Origin: a virus
Virus record (IMG/VR): IMGVR_UViG_3300026471_000376
Coordinates: 1 to 29,280 of that record
Length of the DNA stretch: 29,280 nt
Direction: 5' to 3' (one strand)
Below are positions 21,811 to 29,280 of the stretch, in pieces; the first letter of the stretch is position 1; each line of letters begins with the position of its first letter. The translations under genes were made by a program, and so were the position numbers. The notes below the pieces were generated by a model, which worked only from the letters and a program-made list of their open reading frames with translations, was not told the origin of the DNA and searched no databases.

Positions 21811-21863
21811 AGATATCTGTTTATTTTTTAATCACGACAGGCTATGAATCTGTCTATATGTTT

Positions 21864-22115
21864 TTATTTTAAGTTTATTTTTATTTTTAGATCTGTTTTA
21901 CCTTTTAATACTCGGTGCATTTGACCTTCCGCTATGAATATACGATCTCCCTTACGCATAACCAAGGGTAATTCATTATCTCTTTGAAATTGCCATCCTT
22001 CTCCTTCTAATACTTCAACATTACGGTCTTCTTTATCCTGATGCCATACTAGCTCCATGGGATTTACATCTTTTGAGAATGTTCTTATGTTACCTTTATT
22101 TTCGTATGGGTTCAT
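21864..22115 (-). CDS. Small single-domain cupin-like protein
   Basis: 83-aa protein with a compact cupin fold by pattern. ELVWHQDKEDRNVEVLEGEGW (21-41) gives the first strand pair with His25 and Glu36/38. KGDRIFIAEGQMHRVLKG (55-72) matches the second cupin motif, G-D-x-I-x-I-x-x-G-x-x-H-R, with His67 as a possible metal ligand. The start MNPYENKGNIRTFS resembles a family I know as conserved but uncharacterised in marine T4-like phages. Cupins bind metals or small molecules; substrate here is unknown. The start codon overlaps the stop of the fibre-type gene (TAATG), so it is translated with a virion-type gene. A strong hairpin ends the unit. Confidence 0.75.
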   Translation of the reverse strand: MNPYENKGNIRTFSKDVNPMELVWHQDKEDRNVEVLEGEGWQFQRDNELPLVMRKGDRIFIAEGQMHRVLKGKTDLKIKINLK

Positions 22116-22624
22116 TATCCGGCTTTTGTTTGAATTCTATACCATTCAACTCCATCTGACCATATCATTATGCCTTCATATGCTTTATTAATGGTGTAAG
22201 AATTAGCACTTCCATCTAATGTTTGACCAGGGAGGGGAGTTAACTCAGCTCTTGTATTTGTGGCAAATGTATTATCACTAATAAACCTAATTGATCTATT
22301 AACATTAACAGCAGCGGTAGCATCAGGTAAAAATAAATCCATAGTACCATTTGCCCCCGTCCAATCTAAATGAATCATAGCTGTATTAGCATAGGCTGAG
22401 CCTGTAAGCCATTGGTTTATATTTTCTTCAACTGTTATATCAACCGGCACTAAATAAGAATTATTGGTATTATTTTGATTATTAGTTTCAATAGAGCTAG
22501 TTACATAATTAGTAACATCATTTAAAGTAGTGTATTTAGTTACACCACCTTGTACATCAGCAAATAATTCATCTCCTTGAAGGGTAGAGGAAGCTGGTAA
22601 TCCTGAAATTGGTAAATTAGACAT
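22115..22624 (-). CDS. Fibre-type virion protein, 169 aa
   Basis: The N-terminus SNLPISGLPASSTLQGDELF with ADVQGGVTKYTTLNDVTNYV (22-41) is the common phage-structural pattern in which a short peptide precedes 'V-x-Q-G-G-V-T-K-x-T-T-L'. The rest is Asn/Thr/Gly-rich beta-type (for example FLPDATAAVNVNRSIRFISDN and PGQTLDGSANSYTIN), ending GIMIWSDGVEWYRIQTKAG. No enzyme motif is present. It is probably part of a tail fibre, spike or capsid decoration. Its first 8 nt overlap the end of the 90-aa gene upstream and its stop overlaps the cupin start. Confidence 0.7.
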   Translation of the reverse strand: MSNLPISGLPASSTLQGDELFADVQGGVTKYTTLNDVTNYVTSSIETNNQNNTNNSYLVPVDITVEENINQWLTGSAYANTAMIHLDWTGANGTMDLFLPDATAAVNVNRSIRFISDNTFATNTRAELTPLPGQTLDGSANSYTINKAYEGIMIWSDGVEWYRIQTKAG

Positions 22625-22889
22625 AGGCTGTTATAAAAATATTATTTCCGTCTTCTTGTTGTATATTAAATAGATCCTCTTGTAATAAAAAACCTACATT
22701 TTGGAGAGTTTTCTTTTTATCTCCTTTTTTATGTCCTTCTAACCAATGTAAATAAACATTACGTTCATAAGTAAGTTCGCTTATGTATTGGTTATATTTT
22801 TGTGTTTGTTCATTTAACGATAAAGGTTGTATTTCAGGTAATTTCCTAAAATGTAACCAATGTATCTCGTTAAATATATCTATTTTCAT
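22617..22889 (-). CDS. Hypothetical protein, 90 aa
   Basis: Starts MKIDIFNEIHWLHFRKLPEIQ, with a Tyr/Gln-rich helical middle (LNEQTQKYNQYISELTYERNVYLHWL) and a short C-terminal part (LQNVGFLLQEDLFNIQQEDGNNIFITAYV). The phrase LLQEDLFNIQQEDG resembles one I have seen in small marine phage proteins, but the family is not named. It is linked by 1-nt and 8-nt-overlap junctions to its neighbours, so it is certainly part of the same unit as the 583-aa and fibre-type genes. No function can be given. Confidence 0.6.
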   Translation of the reverse strand: MKIDIFNEIHWLHFRKLPEIQPLSLNEQTQKYNQYISELTYERNVYLHWLEGHKKGDKKKTLQNVGFLLQEDLFNIQQEDGNNIFITAYV

Positions 22890-22890
22890 A

Positions 22891-24642
22891 TTACCAAAAA
22901 GTATTCATTTTAGCACCTAAACCTAATGCTTCAGCATATCTAGGTAAGTTACAAGACCAATATCCTGCTTTTGTTCTATCTTTTTTAGTTGAACATTTGT
23001 GACGTGCTGCAAATGCATTACGGGCTTCTTTATTTTTAATTTTAGCTCTTAATCCACCTGATCCAAATGATACTTTTTTAATTTTTTTAGTTTTAGGATC
23101 ACGTACATAAACATAATATGCTTTTGAACCACCACGTTTTGGTTTATTTAATGGTGGGTCTTTTTTTTCTTTTTTCTTTTCGTCTAATTGCTCCTTTATA
23201 GGTAGTTTTCTTTTAGCTATGGCCATCAAAGCGCTTCTTAACTGTCTTTTCATATTACCTGCTTCCCATTCCCAGTCTCCTTTACCTCCTTCTTTCCAGA
23301 AAATCATGTAATTTTGATCTTTACCTTCTCCTGCTATTCTAATTTTAAATTCACTGTTTTTTAGTTTATCGAAAGGGAATTTTGATTTACGGTGATCGTC
23401 TTTAGTTACAATATATTCAGGTATAGATTTAGCTTCACTTACTGCTGAAAAGTCTGGTCCTCCTGGTTGTGAAGATATTTTAATGTTGTTTTTAGTAATA
23501 TACTTTAATATATACTTTTCTTCGGGTTTTAGATTGTTTTTACTAGCGAATCTATCTACAGCCATTGATGAGGCATTATCCCCATATTCTTTTGTAAATT
23601 TTAATATCAATGATTTTGCCCTACCCTTTGGTGAAGATGGATTATCTAAAAATTTATCGTATATGTCTTGTTTAGCTTCTTGTAAAGCTTCCTTAACGCC
23701 AACTTTAACTTTATCTTTTAAGACTTCAGCTTTTTGTTCGTCAGTACATTTTTCGTAATCACAATCAAATTTACGATGAGCAATTAAATCTAATTTAAAT
23801 AATTCTTCTTGGTTATATTTTCTGTTTTCATCTAATGATTTATCTTGGATTGATATTAAACTCGTTGGAATAAAAGCATTAGTTCCATCACCAAATTCAA
23901 CATGCGTTCTTTTATCATTTTTATCTAAGATATAAACTTGTTCTCTTTCTCCTGCTTCAAAATATTCAAAGCCATCATCATACCCTTCACCGGTATTCAT
24001 TTTAACTTCATAATCATTTTTGAAAGTAATTATTGCTTTAGATTCGTTTAGACTTTTAGGATATATTACTTTGATTTTATCCTGATTATCTTCTTCCCAT
24101 TGTTTAATTTGTTCTAATGAATCAGAAGTCCATTGAGCTTCACCTGTAGTGTAATTGTAAGATGTATAACCTACATTTCCATCACTGCCTAAATCTATAA
24201 AAGCATCATAACTGATGTCCATTGGTTTAGGTTCAATCGTGTAATAATTTCCACTCCATCCTTTTCTCGCAGTTACTTCAATAGGAAATTTATCTTGGAT
24301 TTTCCAAGTCTTTTCTTTTTCGTAATCTATTTCAGCTTCTAACATAGGTAAATCTAATGGTACAGATACACCTTCATATAAACCAAATTCACCTAAATGT
24401 GTTTTGATTAATGCTTCATCATCTTCACATAAATCAATTACATTGCGTGAATACATTTTTCTAGCTTCTTTAATTAAAGCTAAATGTTTATCTGAACCAA
24501 TACGATATATTGTTTCAAATAATGGTATTTTTTTATCTATATGATATTGAAGACCTTCAGATAGTAAAGACTTAACTTTACCTTCTGTTAATAAAGGTCC
24601 TTTTGTTTCAATTTCACAAGTATTACATCCGCATTTACACAT
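22891..24642 (-). CDS. Modular Cys-rich-ended phage protein, 583 aa (C-terminal DUF5872-like)
   Basis: Three parts are visible. First, a Cys-cluster start (MCKCGCNTCE; C2, C4, C6, C9) followed by LLTEGKVKSLLSEGLQYHIDKKIPLFE and IYRIGSDKHLALIKEARKMYSR, a helical block recurring in marine phage proteins. Second, a long Lys/Asp-rich middle (about 105-500) with no catalytic motif. Third, a compact C-terminus, AYYVYVRDPKTKKIKKVSFGSGG with ARHKC (about 546-550) and GYWSCNLPRY (about 560-569), resembling the DUF5872 pattern of phage proteins in which paired Cys probably bind zinc. It is likely a virion or internal head protein rather than an enzyme. The leader has no Shine-Dalgarno sequence, and the ATG is 9 nt after the stop of the 372-aa gene. 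Confidence 0.68.
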   Translation of the reverse strand: MCKCGCNTCEIETKGPLLTEGKVKSLLSEGLQYHIDKKIPLFETIYRIGSDKHLALIKEARKMYSRNVIDLCEDDEALIKTHLGEFGLYEGVSVPLDLPMLEAEIDYEKEKTWKIQDKFPIEVTARKGWSGNYYTIEPKPMDISYDAFIDLGSDGNVGYTSYNYTTGEAQWTSDSLEQIKQWEEDNQDKIKVIYPKSLNESKAIITFKNDYEVKMNTGEGYDDGFEYFEAGEREQVYILDKNDKRTHVEFGDGTNAFIPTSLISIQDKSLDENRKYNQEELFKLDLIAHRKFDCDYEKCTDEQKAEVLKDKVKVGVKEALQEAKQDIYDKFLDNPSSPKGRAKSLILKFTKEYGDNASSMAVDRFASKNNLKPEEKYILKYITKNNIKISSQPGGPDFSAVSEAKSIPEYIVTKDDHRKSKFPFDKLKNSEFKIRIAGEGKDQNYMIFWKEGGKGDWEWEAGNMKRQLRSALMAIAKRKLPIKEQLDEKKKEKKDPPLNKPKRGGSKAYYVYVRDPKTKKIKKVSFGSGGLRAKIKNKEARNAFAARHKCSTKKDRTKAGYWSCNLPRYAEALGLGAKMNTFW

Positions 24643-24651
24643 ATTATTTTA

Positions 24652-25770
24652 TTATATTAGTTCGTTATAGGATAATTCAATTCTATTTCCTGTAGGTTTA
24701 TCTTTACCTTTATAGACTAAAATTTCTGGTTCTACTATTGATCTTAAGCCTCTTTGTCCTTGTCTTGTAGAATCATGCCTTATATTTAATACAGGTTCTA
24801 GGTTGTATTTCTCTACATCATTCATATCTGTAAGTATTTTACCTACATTTATTATCAAGTCATCTCCTACTAATTCAAAACTATTATCAGTATAAGTACC
24901 ATATATTACTACACAATTATCAGATCCAAAAATTATTGATTCTTCTTGTTTATCTGGTAAGTCAGTAACGATTACACCTGATATTTTTTTGTTTGTATTA
25001 GTATCATACATAACAAAAATTCCTTTTTTTTCATTACCTTGAACATCAAGATATGGTCTTAATCCTAACCCTTCAATATCCCCATCATTTATTTTATCCA
25101 ATAAATTCATAAGAACTTGTTTATATCTTCTATCTGCACTTTCCCAAAAACCCGCATTTAATGCTTTAATCGATATAGGATAATCTTCATTTACCCCTCG
25201 TAAGATAACATCAGCTTTTTTACCTGAAGTTACATCATACCCTACATCATCAATAGCTGTTATATCTTTACAAACATAATTTTTATTTTCTCCTTTAAAG
25301 ATTATATTTTTAACCCCTTCATCCAAATACTTTCTTACATTGTTAACTAATACATCCTCATTACCTAACCCAGGAGCATTTCTTCCTTGTAAACCTTCAG
25401 GTTTAATTAGGAATCTAGCACCTTTGTATCTCATCCCACCAATAGAAGAACCAGACATTGAACCATCATATTCAAATCCATCAATGGCACTCATTTTATT
25501 AATATAATCGTTTCTTTGGTTTCGTGGGACTAATACTCTATATTGAACACCACTTTTCCTAAGGTATTTATCATCAGGTAAATCTAATTCTTTTTTTAAA
25601 ATTTCGAGACCTTCTTCGGCATCTGTAATTTCTTTTAGATTAAATTTTTCTTCAGTTAATTCACTAATAAGTGATTCCAATAATAAAACATCCTGAGCAT
25701 TATTCATGTCAGGATATCCTTTGTCAAATTTATAAGCAAATTTTGTAAAAAATTTATCGAATATACTCAT
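24652..25770 (-). CDS. Probable PD-(D/E)XK-fold nuclease, 372 aa
   Basis: A helical N-terminus (MNNAQDVLLLESLISELTEE, 22-41) precedes a core whose residues fit a PD-(D/E)XK nuclease: helix Glu138 in GLGNEDVLVNNVRKYL, then Asp187 in GKKADVILRG, and Ser200-Ile-Lys202 in EDYPISIKAL. The D-x(12)-S-x-K pattern is that of the 'S-x-K' subgroup. Upstream, SMSGSSIGGMRYKGARFLIKPEG (104-126) looks like the strand-rich segment seen in phage restriction-endonuclease-like proteins. An FWESADRRY segment follows the Lys. The remainder (about 230-372) is beta-type. The substrate could be host DNA, unpackaged DNA or RNA. It lies among virion-type genes, not DNA-metabolism genes, so packaging in the head or action late in infection is possible. 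A degenerate, inactive fold cannot be excluded. Confidence 0.55.
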   Translation of the reverse strand: MSIFDKFFTKFAYKFDKGYPDMNNAQDVLLLESLISELTEEKFNLKEITDAEEGLEILKKELDLPDDKYLRKSGVQYRVLVPRNQRNDYINKMSAIDGFEYDGSMSGSSIGGMRYKGARFLIKPEGLQGRNAPGLGNEDVLVNNVRKYLDEGVKNIIFKGENKNYVCKDITAIDDVGYDVTSGKKADVILRGVNEDYPISIKALNAGFWESADRRYKQVLMNLLDKINDGDIEGLGLRPYLDVQGNEKKGIFVMYDTNTNKKISGVIVTDLPDKQEESIIFGSDNCVVIYGTYTDNSFELVGDDLIINVGKILTDMNDVEKYNLEPVLNIRHDSTRQGQRGLRSIVEPEILVYKGKDKPTGNRIELSYNELI

Positions 25771-25780
25771 TATTTTGTTT

Positions 25781-26239
25781 TTATGCTTCTACATCTACGT
25801 TAACATCTACTTCTTCTTCTTCAGCAGGTACTTTAGCTTCTGTATCAGTTGCTTCACCTTCCATTTCAGCACCACTAGCTGGTCCTACTCTTAAAAGTCT
25901 GTTAATCGCTAGAGCGCATCTTTCTTCCTCGTCGAGGTTTAATAGATAATATTTTTTTCCTTGTACTTGTGCTATCCAACTACGTTCCGTGAACATAAGT
26001 AAGAAATTTTGCCCATTCAACAAATTTATACGAAAAGTTGTAGGACGTGGAGCTACCCAATCAACTGATTCTATAAATGAATCAAATTGGTCTGTAAGTA
26101 AATCTACTATAATATCTTTTAAAGCAGGAAATTTAACTAACTCATCATATGCTAAAGCAGCATCATCTGTTTTAGCTTTTTCAGCCATAACAGTAACTGC
26201 TAATGTCTTAATTTTCTGTCTTAATTCTGCTTTAGTCAT
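25781..26239 (-). CDS. Hypothetical protein with acidic tail, 152 aa
   Basis: The N-terminal helix MTKAELRQKIKTLAVTVMAE resembles those of the 249-aa and 202-aa proteins. The middle, DWVAPRPTTFRINLLNGQNF then FTERSWIAQVQGKKYYLLNL (about 61-101), is a compact beta-rich domain resembling an uncharacterised marine-phage family. The C-terminus is a strongly acidic EEEEVDVNVDVEA tail. No catalytic residues are visible. The ATG overlaps the stop of the 791-aa gene by one base, so translation is coupled. The acidic tail and N-terminal helix, in this context, suggest a core or internal virion protein. This is inference. Confidence 0.62.
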   Translation of the reverse strand: MTKAELRQKIKTLAVTVMAEKAKTDDAALAYDELVKFPALKDIIVDLLTDQFDSFIESVDWVAPRPTTFRINLLNGQNFLLMFTERSWIAQVQGKKYYLLNLDEEERCALAINRLLRVGPASGAEMEGEATDTEAKVPAEEEEVDVNVDVEA

Positions 26240-28614
26240 TATTTTGATGCTTTAATTTCACCATCTTTGTTATAGATGTTTGATGCCTTAGTTTTACCCG
26301 TACCTTTATCATATAATACATTATAGTAAACTCTATCCATTACATCTTTATCCGCTTTAGTAATTTCAGCTGGATGTCCTAGATATGTTACTTTTTGACC
26401 TACTTTAAATCCTTCAGCTACTTTTTTTTTACCTTGTTTTTGTAGAAATGATGCTAAAGCCATCTGCTTAATTTTCTTTAATGATTTACCTTTAAATTGA
26501 GGTGCATCTGAATCTTTAAAATCTTCAATATGATCTTCTACTGAAGAGGATTTTGTAAGTTTTTCTAAAATTTTACCTGTACTATCTTCTAATCGAATAT
26601 TAGCATTAGGGTATTTTTTAGACATTACGTTGTAAGCAGCAGGAGCTATTTGTGGAGTTTCTACTTTTTCTTGAGCTATTACTTTACCATTTTCAATAGC
26701 TACTAAAAAAGCAGGATAACTACCTTTTTTAGCTCTTTTATGTATTTGGGAGCGTGTAAGTTTTTCTTTAACTATTGATGATATTTTTTCATCTATAGTA
26801 CCTGAAGTACGCCCTCTAGCACCATAAAAATCTCTTTGTGCTTTAGCTTCTCGGCTTAAACCACCCATTACATGGTCAACTATATCTTTTAAACCTTCAG
26901 CTGAAATAGGAGTTGGTGAGTAATTTCCATCTACCATATAAGAATCTATCCCAGCAACACGTGTTATACCTGTTTCTCTCATTCCAGCTTTAATAGCATC
27001 TTTTTGATCGATTCTATAACCACCCATTTGTCTAATTTGGAATTGATCTTTATCTTTATCGTAATCAAATATTACATATTGATCTTTTCCAGATGGTTCT
27101 CTTTTAACAATGTAACTGTCATCACTGTGAAAATGATCACCTACCACATATTCTTTATTGAAATAATCAAATAAAGTACCACCATCCATTACTTCATTTA
27201 CTCCTTCTTTTAAATCAGCATCTATTTCAAACTTTTTAAACTTATCTACATCGTTTAAACCTTTTAATTCAACTCTCTTACCGTCACTGTCTAAACCATA
27301 CACTTTAGATCCATCATTAGATGGATTCTTTAAATGGGATTTTGCTCTACTTTTAGAGATTGATGATACCATTCCTAGGTCTTGTCTAGTGGATTCATTC
27401 ATATCATAATCAGAAAGTTGTCTACTTATACTGAAGATTCGATCTTCAAGTGCTTGTGCTTCCTCTGCATATCTATCGGCAATTGGACCACCTTCTGGTT
27501 CTGCTTCTTGTTCCATATCTATGAATAATTGGTCTACTTGATCCATTAACTCACGTCTCATTATTCTTAATGATAAAGCTTCATCATAATCAATTCCACC
27601 TCTGGATGGTTCTGGTTTAGATGCTCGCATTCTCATGAGTACAGGATCATTCATATCTATTTCATCTAGGTTTTCACTAAATGATTGCATCCAATTAGCT
27701 AATACTTGTCTTGCCTCTCCTTTTTCTAAACCAAATTCTTTTTGTAAATAAGGAGCAGCACCAAACATATTAGTTACACCTGAGTCTCTTAAAGCATCTA
27801 AAAATACATGCATATCTTTTACTACACCCTCATCAAGTATTTCATCAATTTTAGCTACTCTTTCATCTAAACTATCAAATTTTCTTTGTTTTAAAGCAGC
27901 CTGAATAGCGAATACAGCATCTTTTTCACTGTAACTATATCGTTTAGCCATTGCCTTAATAAAACGATTTACAGCGTTAGATACTTCTGGGTTGAGTGAT
28001 TCGTTCATTTTTCTTATTAAATGAAGTTCTTGATTTTTATCCCATTTATAATTTTTAGGATCGAATCCTTTTAATTTTTTAGCTTTTTGATATTCTGCAG
28101 AAGATAAGGCATCTTGTTTAAGTAAATTATTAGCTTCTTCTACTTTACCTTTAGATAAATCTTTTGTTTTGTCTTGTAGTATATTAGATTTAATTATGAA
28201 TTGAAGGACTTTTTTTATTTTTCGATCTTTTACTTCCGCTCTGTCTACAAAATTTTGTAGGACATCTATATCACCTTGGTCTAAACCATGACCTTCTAAT
28301 TTAAGTCTCTTTTTTAAATCATTAAAGTTAGTTTTCATCTTTCCAAGATCCTTGGCTACGGGTTTGGGTAAAGGTTTAGATAAAGGTTTTTTATCATCTT
28401 TACCTTCTAAGGTTTGTTGGATTAGTTCTTTGAGTTTGTTCAAATTCATTTTTTCGATTTTTTTCTTTGCCTGTTTAGTTGCTATCCCATACATAACTTT
28501 TTCCGCATCTTTCCCATACTTTTTAACTAGAGTACGTTTGTTTTTCAATAAACCTTGAATAGCTTCAGCACGTTTATCTAGTTCTCTTTCCGTAAGTTTG
28601 CGTTCGTTAAGCAT
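26239..28614 (-). CDS. Large modular phage protein, 791 aa
   Basis: A mosaic of small blocks. 1-55: basic helical module ERELDKRAEAIQGLLKNKR with KRTLVKKYGKDAEKVMYGIATK. 56-70: NLNKLKELIQQTLEG. About 205-245: LNPEVSNAVNRFIKAMAKRY, helical. About 268-312: VVKDMHVFLDALRDSGVTNMF plus YLQKEFGLEKGEARQVLANWM, a block I associate with several marine phage proteins. About 455-560: an acidic, aromatic segment. C-terminus (about 738-791): FKVGQKVTYLGHPAEITKADKD, like a small SH3/KOW-type barrel. There is no enzyme motif. The large size and repeated phage modules suggest an internal virion or injected protein, but position and composition alone do not prove this. Confidence 0.65.
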   Translation of the reverse strand: MLNERKLTERELDKRAEAIQGLLKNKRTLVKKYGKDAEKVMYGIATKQAKKKIEKMNLNKLKELIQQTLEGKDDKKPLSKPLPKPVAKDLGKMKTNFNDLKKRLKLEGHGLDQGDIDVLQNFVDRAEVKDRKIKKVLQFIIKSNILQDKTKDLSKGKVEEANNLLKQDALSSAEYQKAKKLKGFDPKNYKWDKNQELHLIRKMNESLNPEVSNAVNRFIKAMAKRYSYSEKDAVFAIQAALKQRKFDSLDERVAKIDEILDEGVVKDMHVFLDALRDSGVTNMFGAAPYLQKEFGLEKGEARQVLANWMQSFSENLDEIDMNDPVLMRMRASKPEPSRGGIDYDEALSLRIMRRELMDQVDQLFIDMEQEAEPEGGPIADRYAEEAQALEDRIFSISRQLSDYDMNESTRQDLGMVSSISKSRAKSHLKNPSNDGSKVYGLDSDGKRVELKGLNDVDKFKKFEIDADLKEGVNEVMDGGTLFDYFNKEYVVGDHFHSDDSYIVKREPSGKDQYVIFDYDKDKDQFQIRQMGGYRIDQKDAIKAGMRETGITRVAGIDSYMVDGNYSPTPISAEGLKDIVDHVMGGLSREAKAQRDFYGARGRTSGTIDEKISSIVKEKLTRSQIHKRAKKGSYPAFLVAIENGKVIAQEKVETPQIAPAAYNVMSKKYPNANIRLEDSTGKILEKLTKSSSVEDHIEDFKDSDAPQFKGKSLKKIKQMALASFLQKQGKKKVAEGFKVGQKVTYLGHPAEITKADKDVMDRVYYNVLYDKGTGKTKASNIYNKDGEIKASK

Positions 28615-28617
28615 ATA

Positions 28618-29280
28618 TTAGTCTGTACTATCACCTACTACAAATTGTCTTGTAAAGAAAGTAATTGTATTACCAATTTGGTCTGCTAATTTATCACTAC
28701 CTAATGCTTGAGCAGCATCCATAGCAGCTTTTAAAGAATCTTGTACTATTTCTTCTTCTGGGGATAAACCAACATTTACTGTTGTTTTAACTCCTGGTTT
28801 TTCGATTTCAATATCATCTGCTTCTGCATCTACTTCAACTTCATCTTCAACATCGATATCAACGTCTACTTCTTCATCAGCTTCCCTCATAGGAGATCCA
28901 GCATATTTATTAGCTAATTCTTCAGGTGATAGTTCATCATCTTCTCTATCATCTTCTTCATCTTCTTTTAAAGTTAATTCAGCTAATATTGTTTCTTTAA
29001 TTTTTGCTTTAAGTTCAGATACACGCATTTTTGATGATTGTTCTTTTACTGAATCAATATCATCTTCATCATACATTGGCATGTTACCTTCTTCTATTTC
29101 TTCATTTCTAACTTGGGCAACATCTCCTGCTGCTACTGCTAAAGCTGATTCATCAATTTCTGAGGATTCATTGCTCATTTTTTTAAGAGGTGTACCATCT
29201 GCTTTATGAGGAACTCCATTCTTCATAAAATACTTAGTTTTTTTCTGTTCTTTATCTTTTAAAGTATCTTTAAGATCCGA
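28618..29280 (-). CDS. Acidic, helix-containing hypothetical protein (5' end probably outside window)
   Basis: The first ATG in the window (29226-29224) gives 202 aa, but the frame stays open for 18 more codons to the right edge (including LKDTLKDKEQKKTKYF), so the gene may begin upstream. The protein has MRVSELKAKIKETILAELT (from residue 67), then a long acidic run (EEVDVDIDVEDEVEVDAEADD) and a helical C-terminus (QDSLKAAMDAAQALGSDKLADQIGNTITFF) ending RQFVVGDSTD. The acidic DVD repeats match those of the scaffold gene and the 152-aa gene. No enzyme motif is seen. It is probably a core or internal head protein. The stop lies 3 nt before the ATG of the 791-aa gene. Confidence 0.65.
   Translation of the reverse strand, partial: SDLKDTLKDKEQKKTKYFMKNGVPHKADGTPLKKMSNESSEIDESALAVAAGDVAQVRNEEIEEGNMPMYDEDDIDSVKEQSSKMRVSELKAKIKETILAELTLKEDEEDDREDDELSPEELANKYAGSPMREADEEVDVDIDVEDEVEVDAEADDIEIEKPGVKTTVNVGLSPEEEIVQDSLKAAMDAAQALGSDKLADQIGNTITFFTRQFVVGDSTD

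Noticed and set aside
21864-22115. Calling the cupin a named enzyme (for example a sugar epimerase or dioxygenase)
   Set aside because: Only a short single domain with one clear His in the second motif is present; no substrate-specific residues can be recognised.
1-29280. tRNA genes, CRISPR arrays, insertion sequences, integrase or attachment sites
   Set aside because: I looked for cloverleaf-like clusters, regularly spaced repeats, transposase motifs and integrase motifs and saw none.

Overview
The window is one contiguous block of a T4-like (contractile-tailed, myovirus-type) bacteriophage genome. It is AT-rich, and every convincing gene lies on the minus strand, so transcription runs from 29280 towards 1. 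Recognisable T4-type head and neck proteins anchor the identification: terminase large subunit (gp17), portal (gp20), prohead protease (gp21), acidic scaffold (gp22), major capsid protein (gp23), and neck/tail-completion proteins gp13, gp14 and gp15. The host is probably a Bacteroidetes bacterium, most likely a marine flavobacterium. Leaders before start codons are A-rich with no Shine-Dalgarno sequence. One exported protein (18172..18576) has a signal peptide ending SFS|Q, which fits the Bacteroidetes habit of Gln at position +1 after signal peptidase I. Several proteins also resemble families I associate with uncultured marine T4-like phages. The host call is inference.

Layout in transcription order. 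29280-22891: large, lysine/glutamate-rich modular proteins of unknown role, including a 791-aa mosaic protein, a 372-aa protein with a probable PD-(D/E)XK nuclease core, and a 583-aa protein with Cys clusters at both ends. 22889-21864: a small protein, a fibre-type virion protein and a single-domain cupin, closed by a strong hairpin at 21786-21810. 21747-19617: a non-structural island with a COG2509-like FAD-dependent oxidoreductase, an 89-aa protein and a NadR-like P-loop ATPase/kinase. 19590-16599: a core-like protein, two out-of-frame overlapping membrane/coiled-coil genes that look like a spanin-type lysis pair, and the terminase. 16570-11281: portal, four genes at the position of the T4 prohead-core genes 67/68, and the prohead protease. 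11089-8324: scaffold and major capsid protein as a separate transcription unit. 8238-7654: a free-standing HNH endonuclease with its own promoter-like box and terminator. 7479-3417: PhoH, gp13, gp14, an inserted GIY-YIG-type endonuclease, and gp15. 3411-1: virion/fibre-type proteins, the last running off the left edge.

The most notable non-coding signal is an 11-bp motif, ATAYKTATAAY on the coding strand, found ten times between genes. In five cases it sits exactly 14-15 nt before a start codon. In three others it directly follows an intrinsic terminator hairpin. I interpret it as this phage's late promoter, related to but different from the T4 late box. A second box, TTCGTATATTRATA, precedes the FAD-oxidoreductase gene and the 89-aa gene, suggesting that this island belongs to another expression class.

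No tRNA, rRNA, CRISPR array, insertion sequence or integrase is visible. No stretch over 300 bases lacks a gene. The longest non-coding stretches (7480-7653, 11090-11280, 21748-21863) contain terminators, promoter-like boxes and hairpins.
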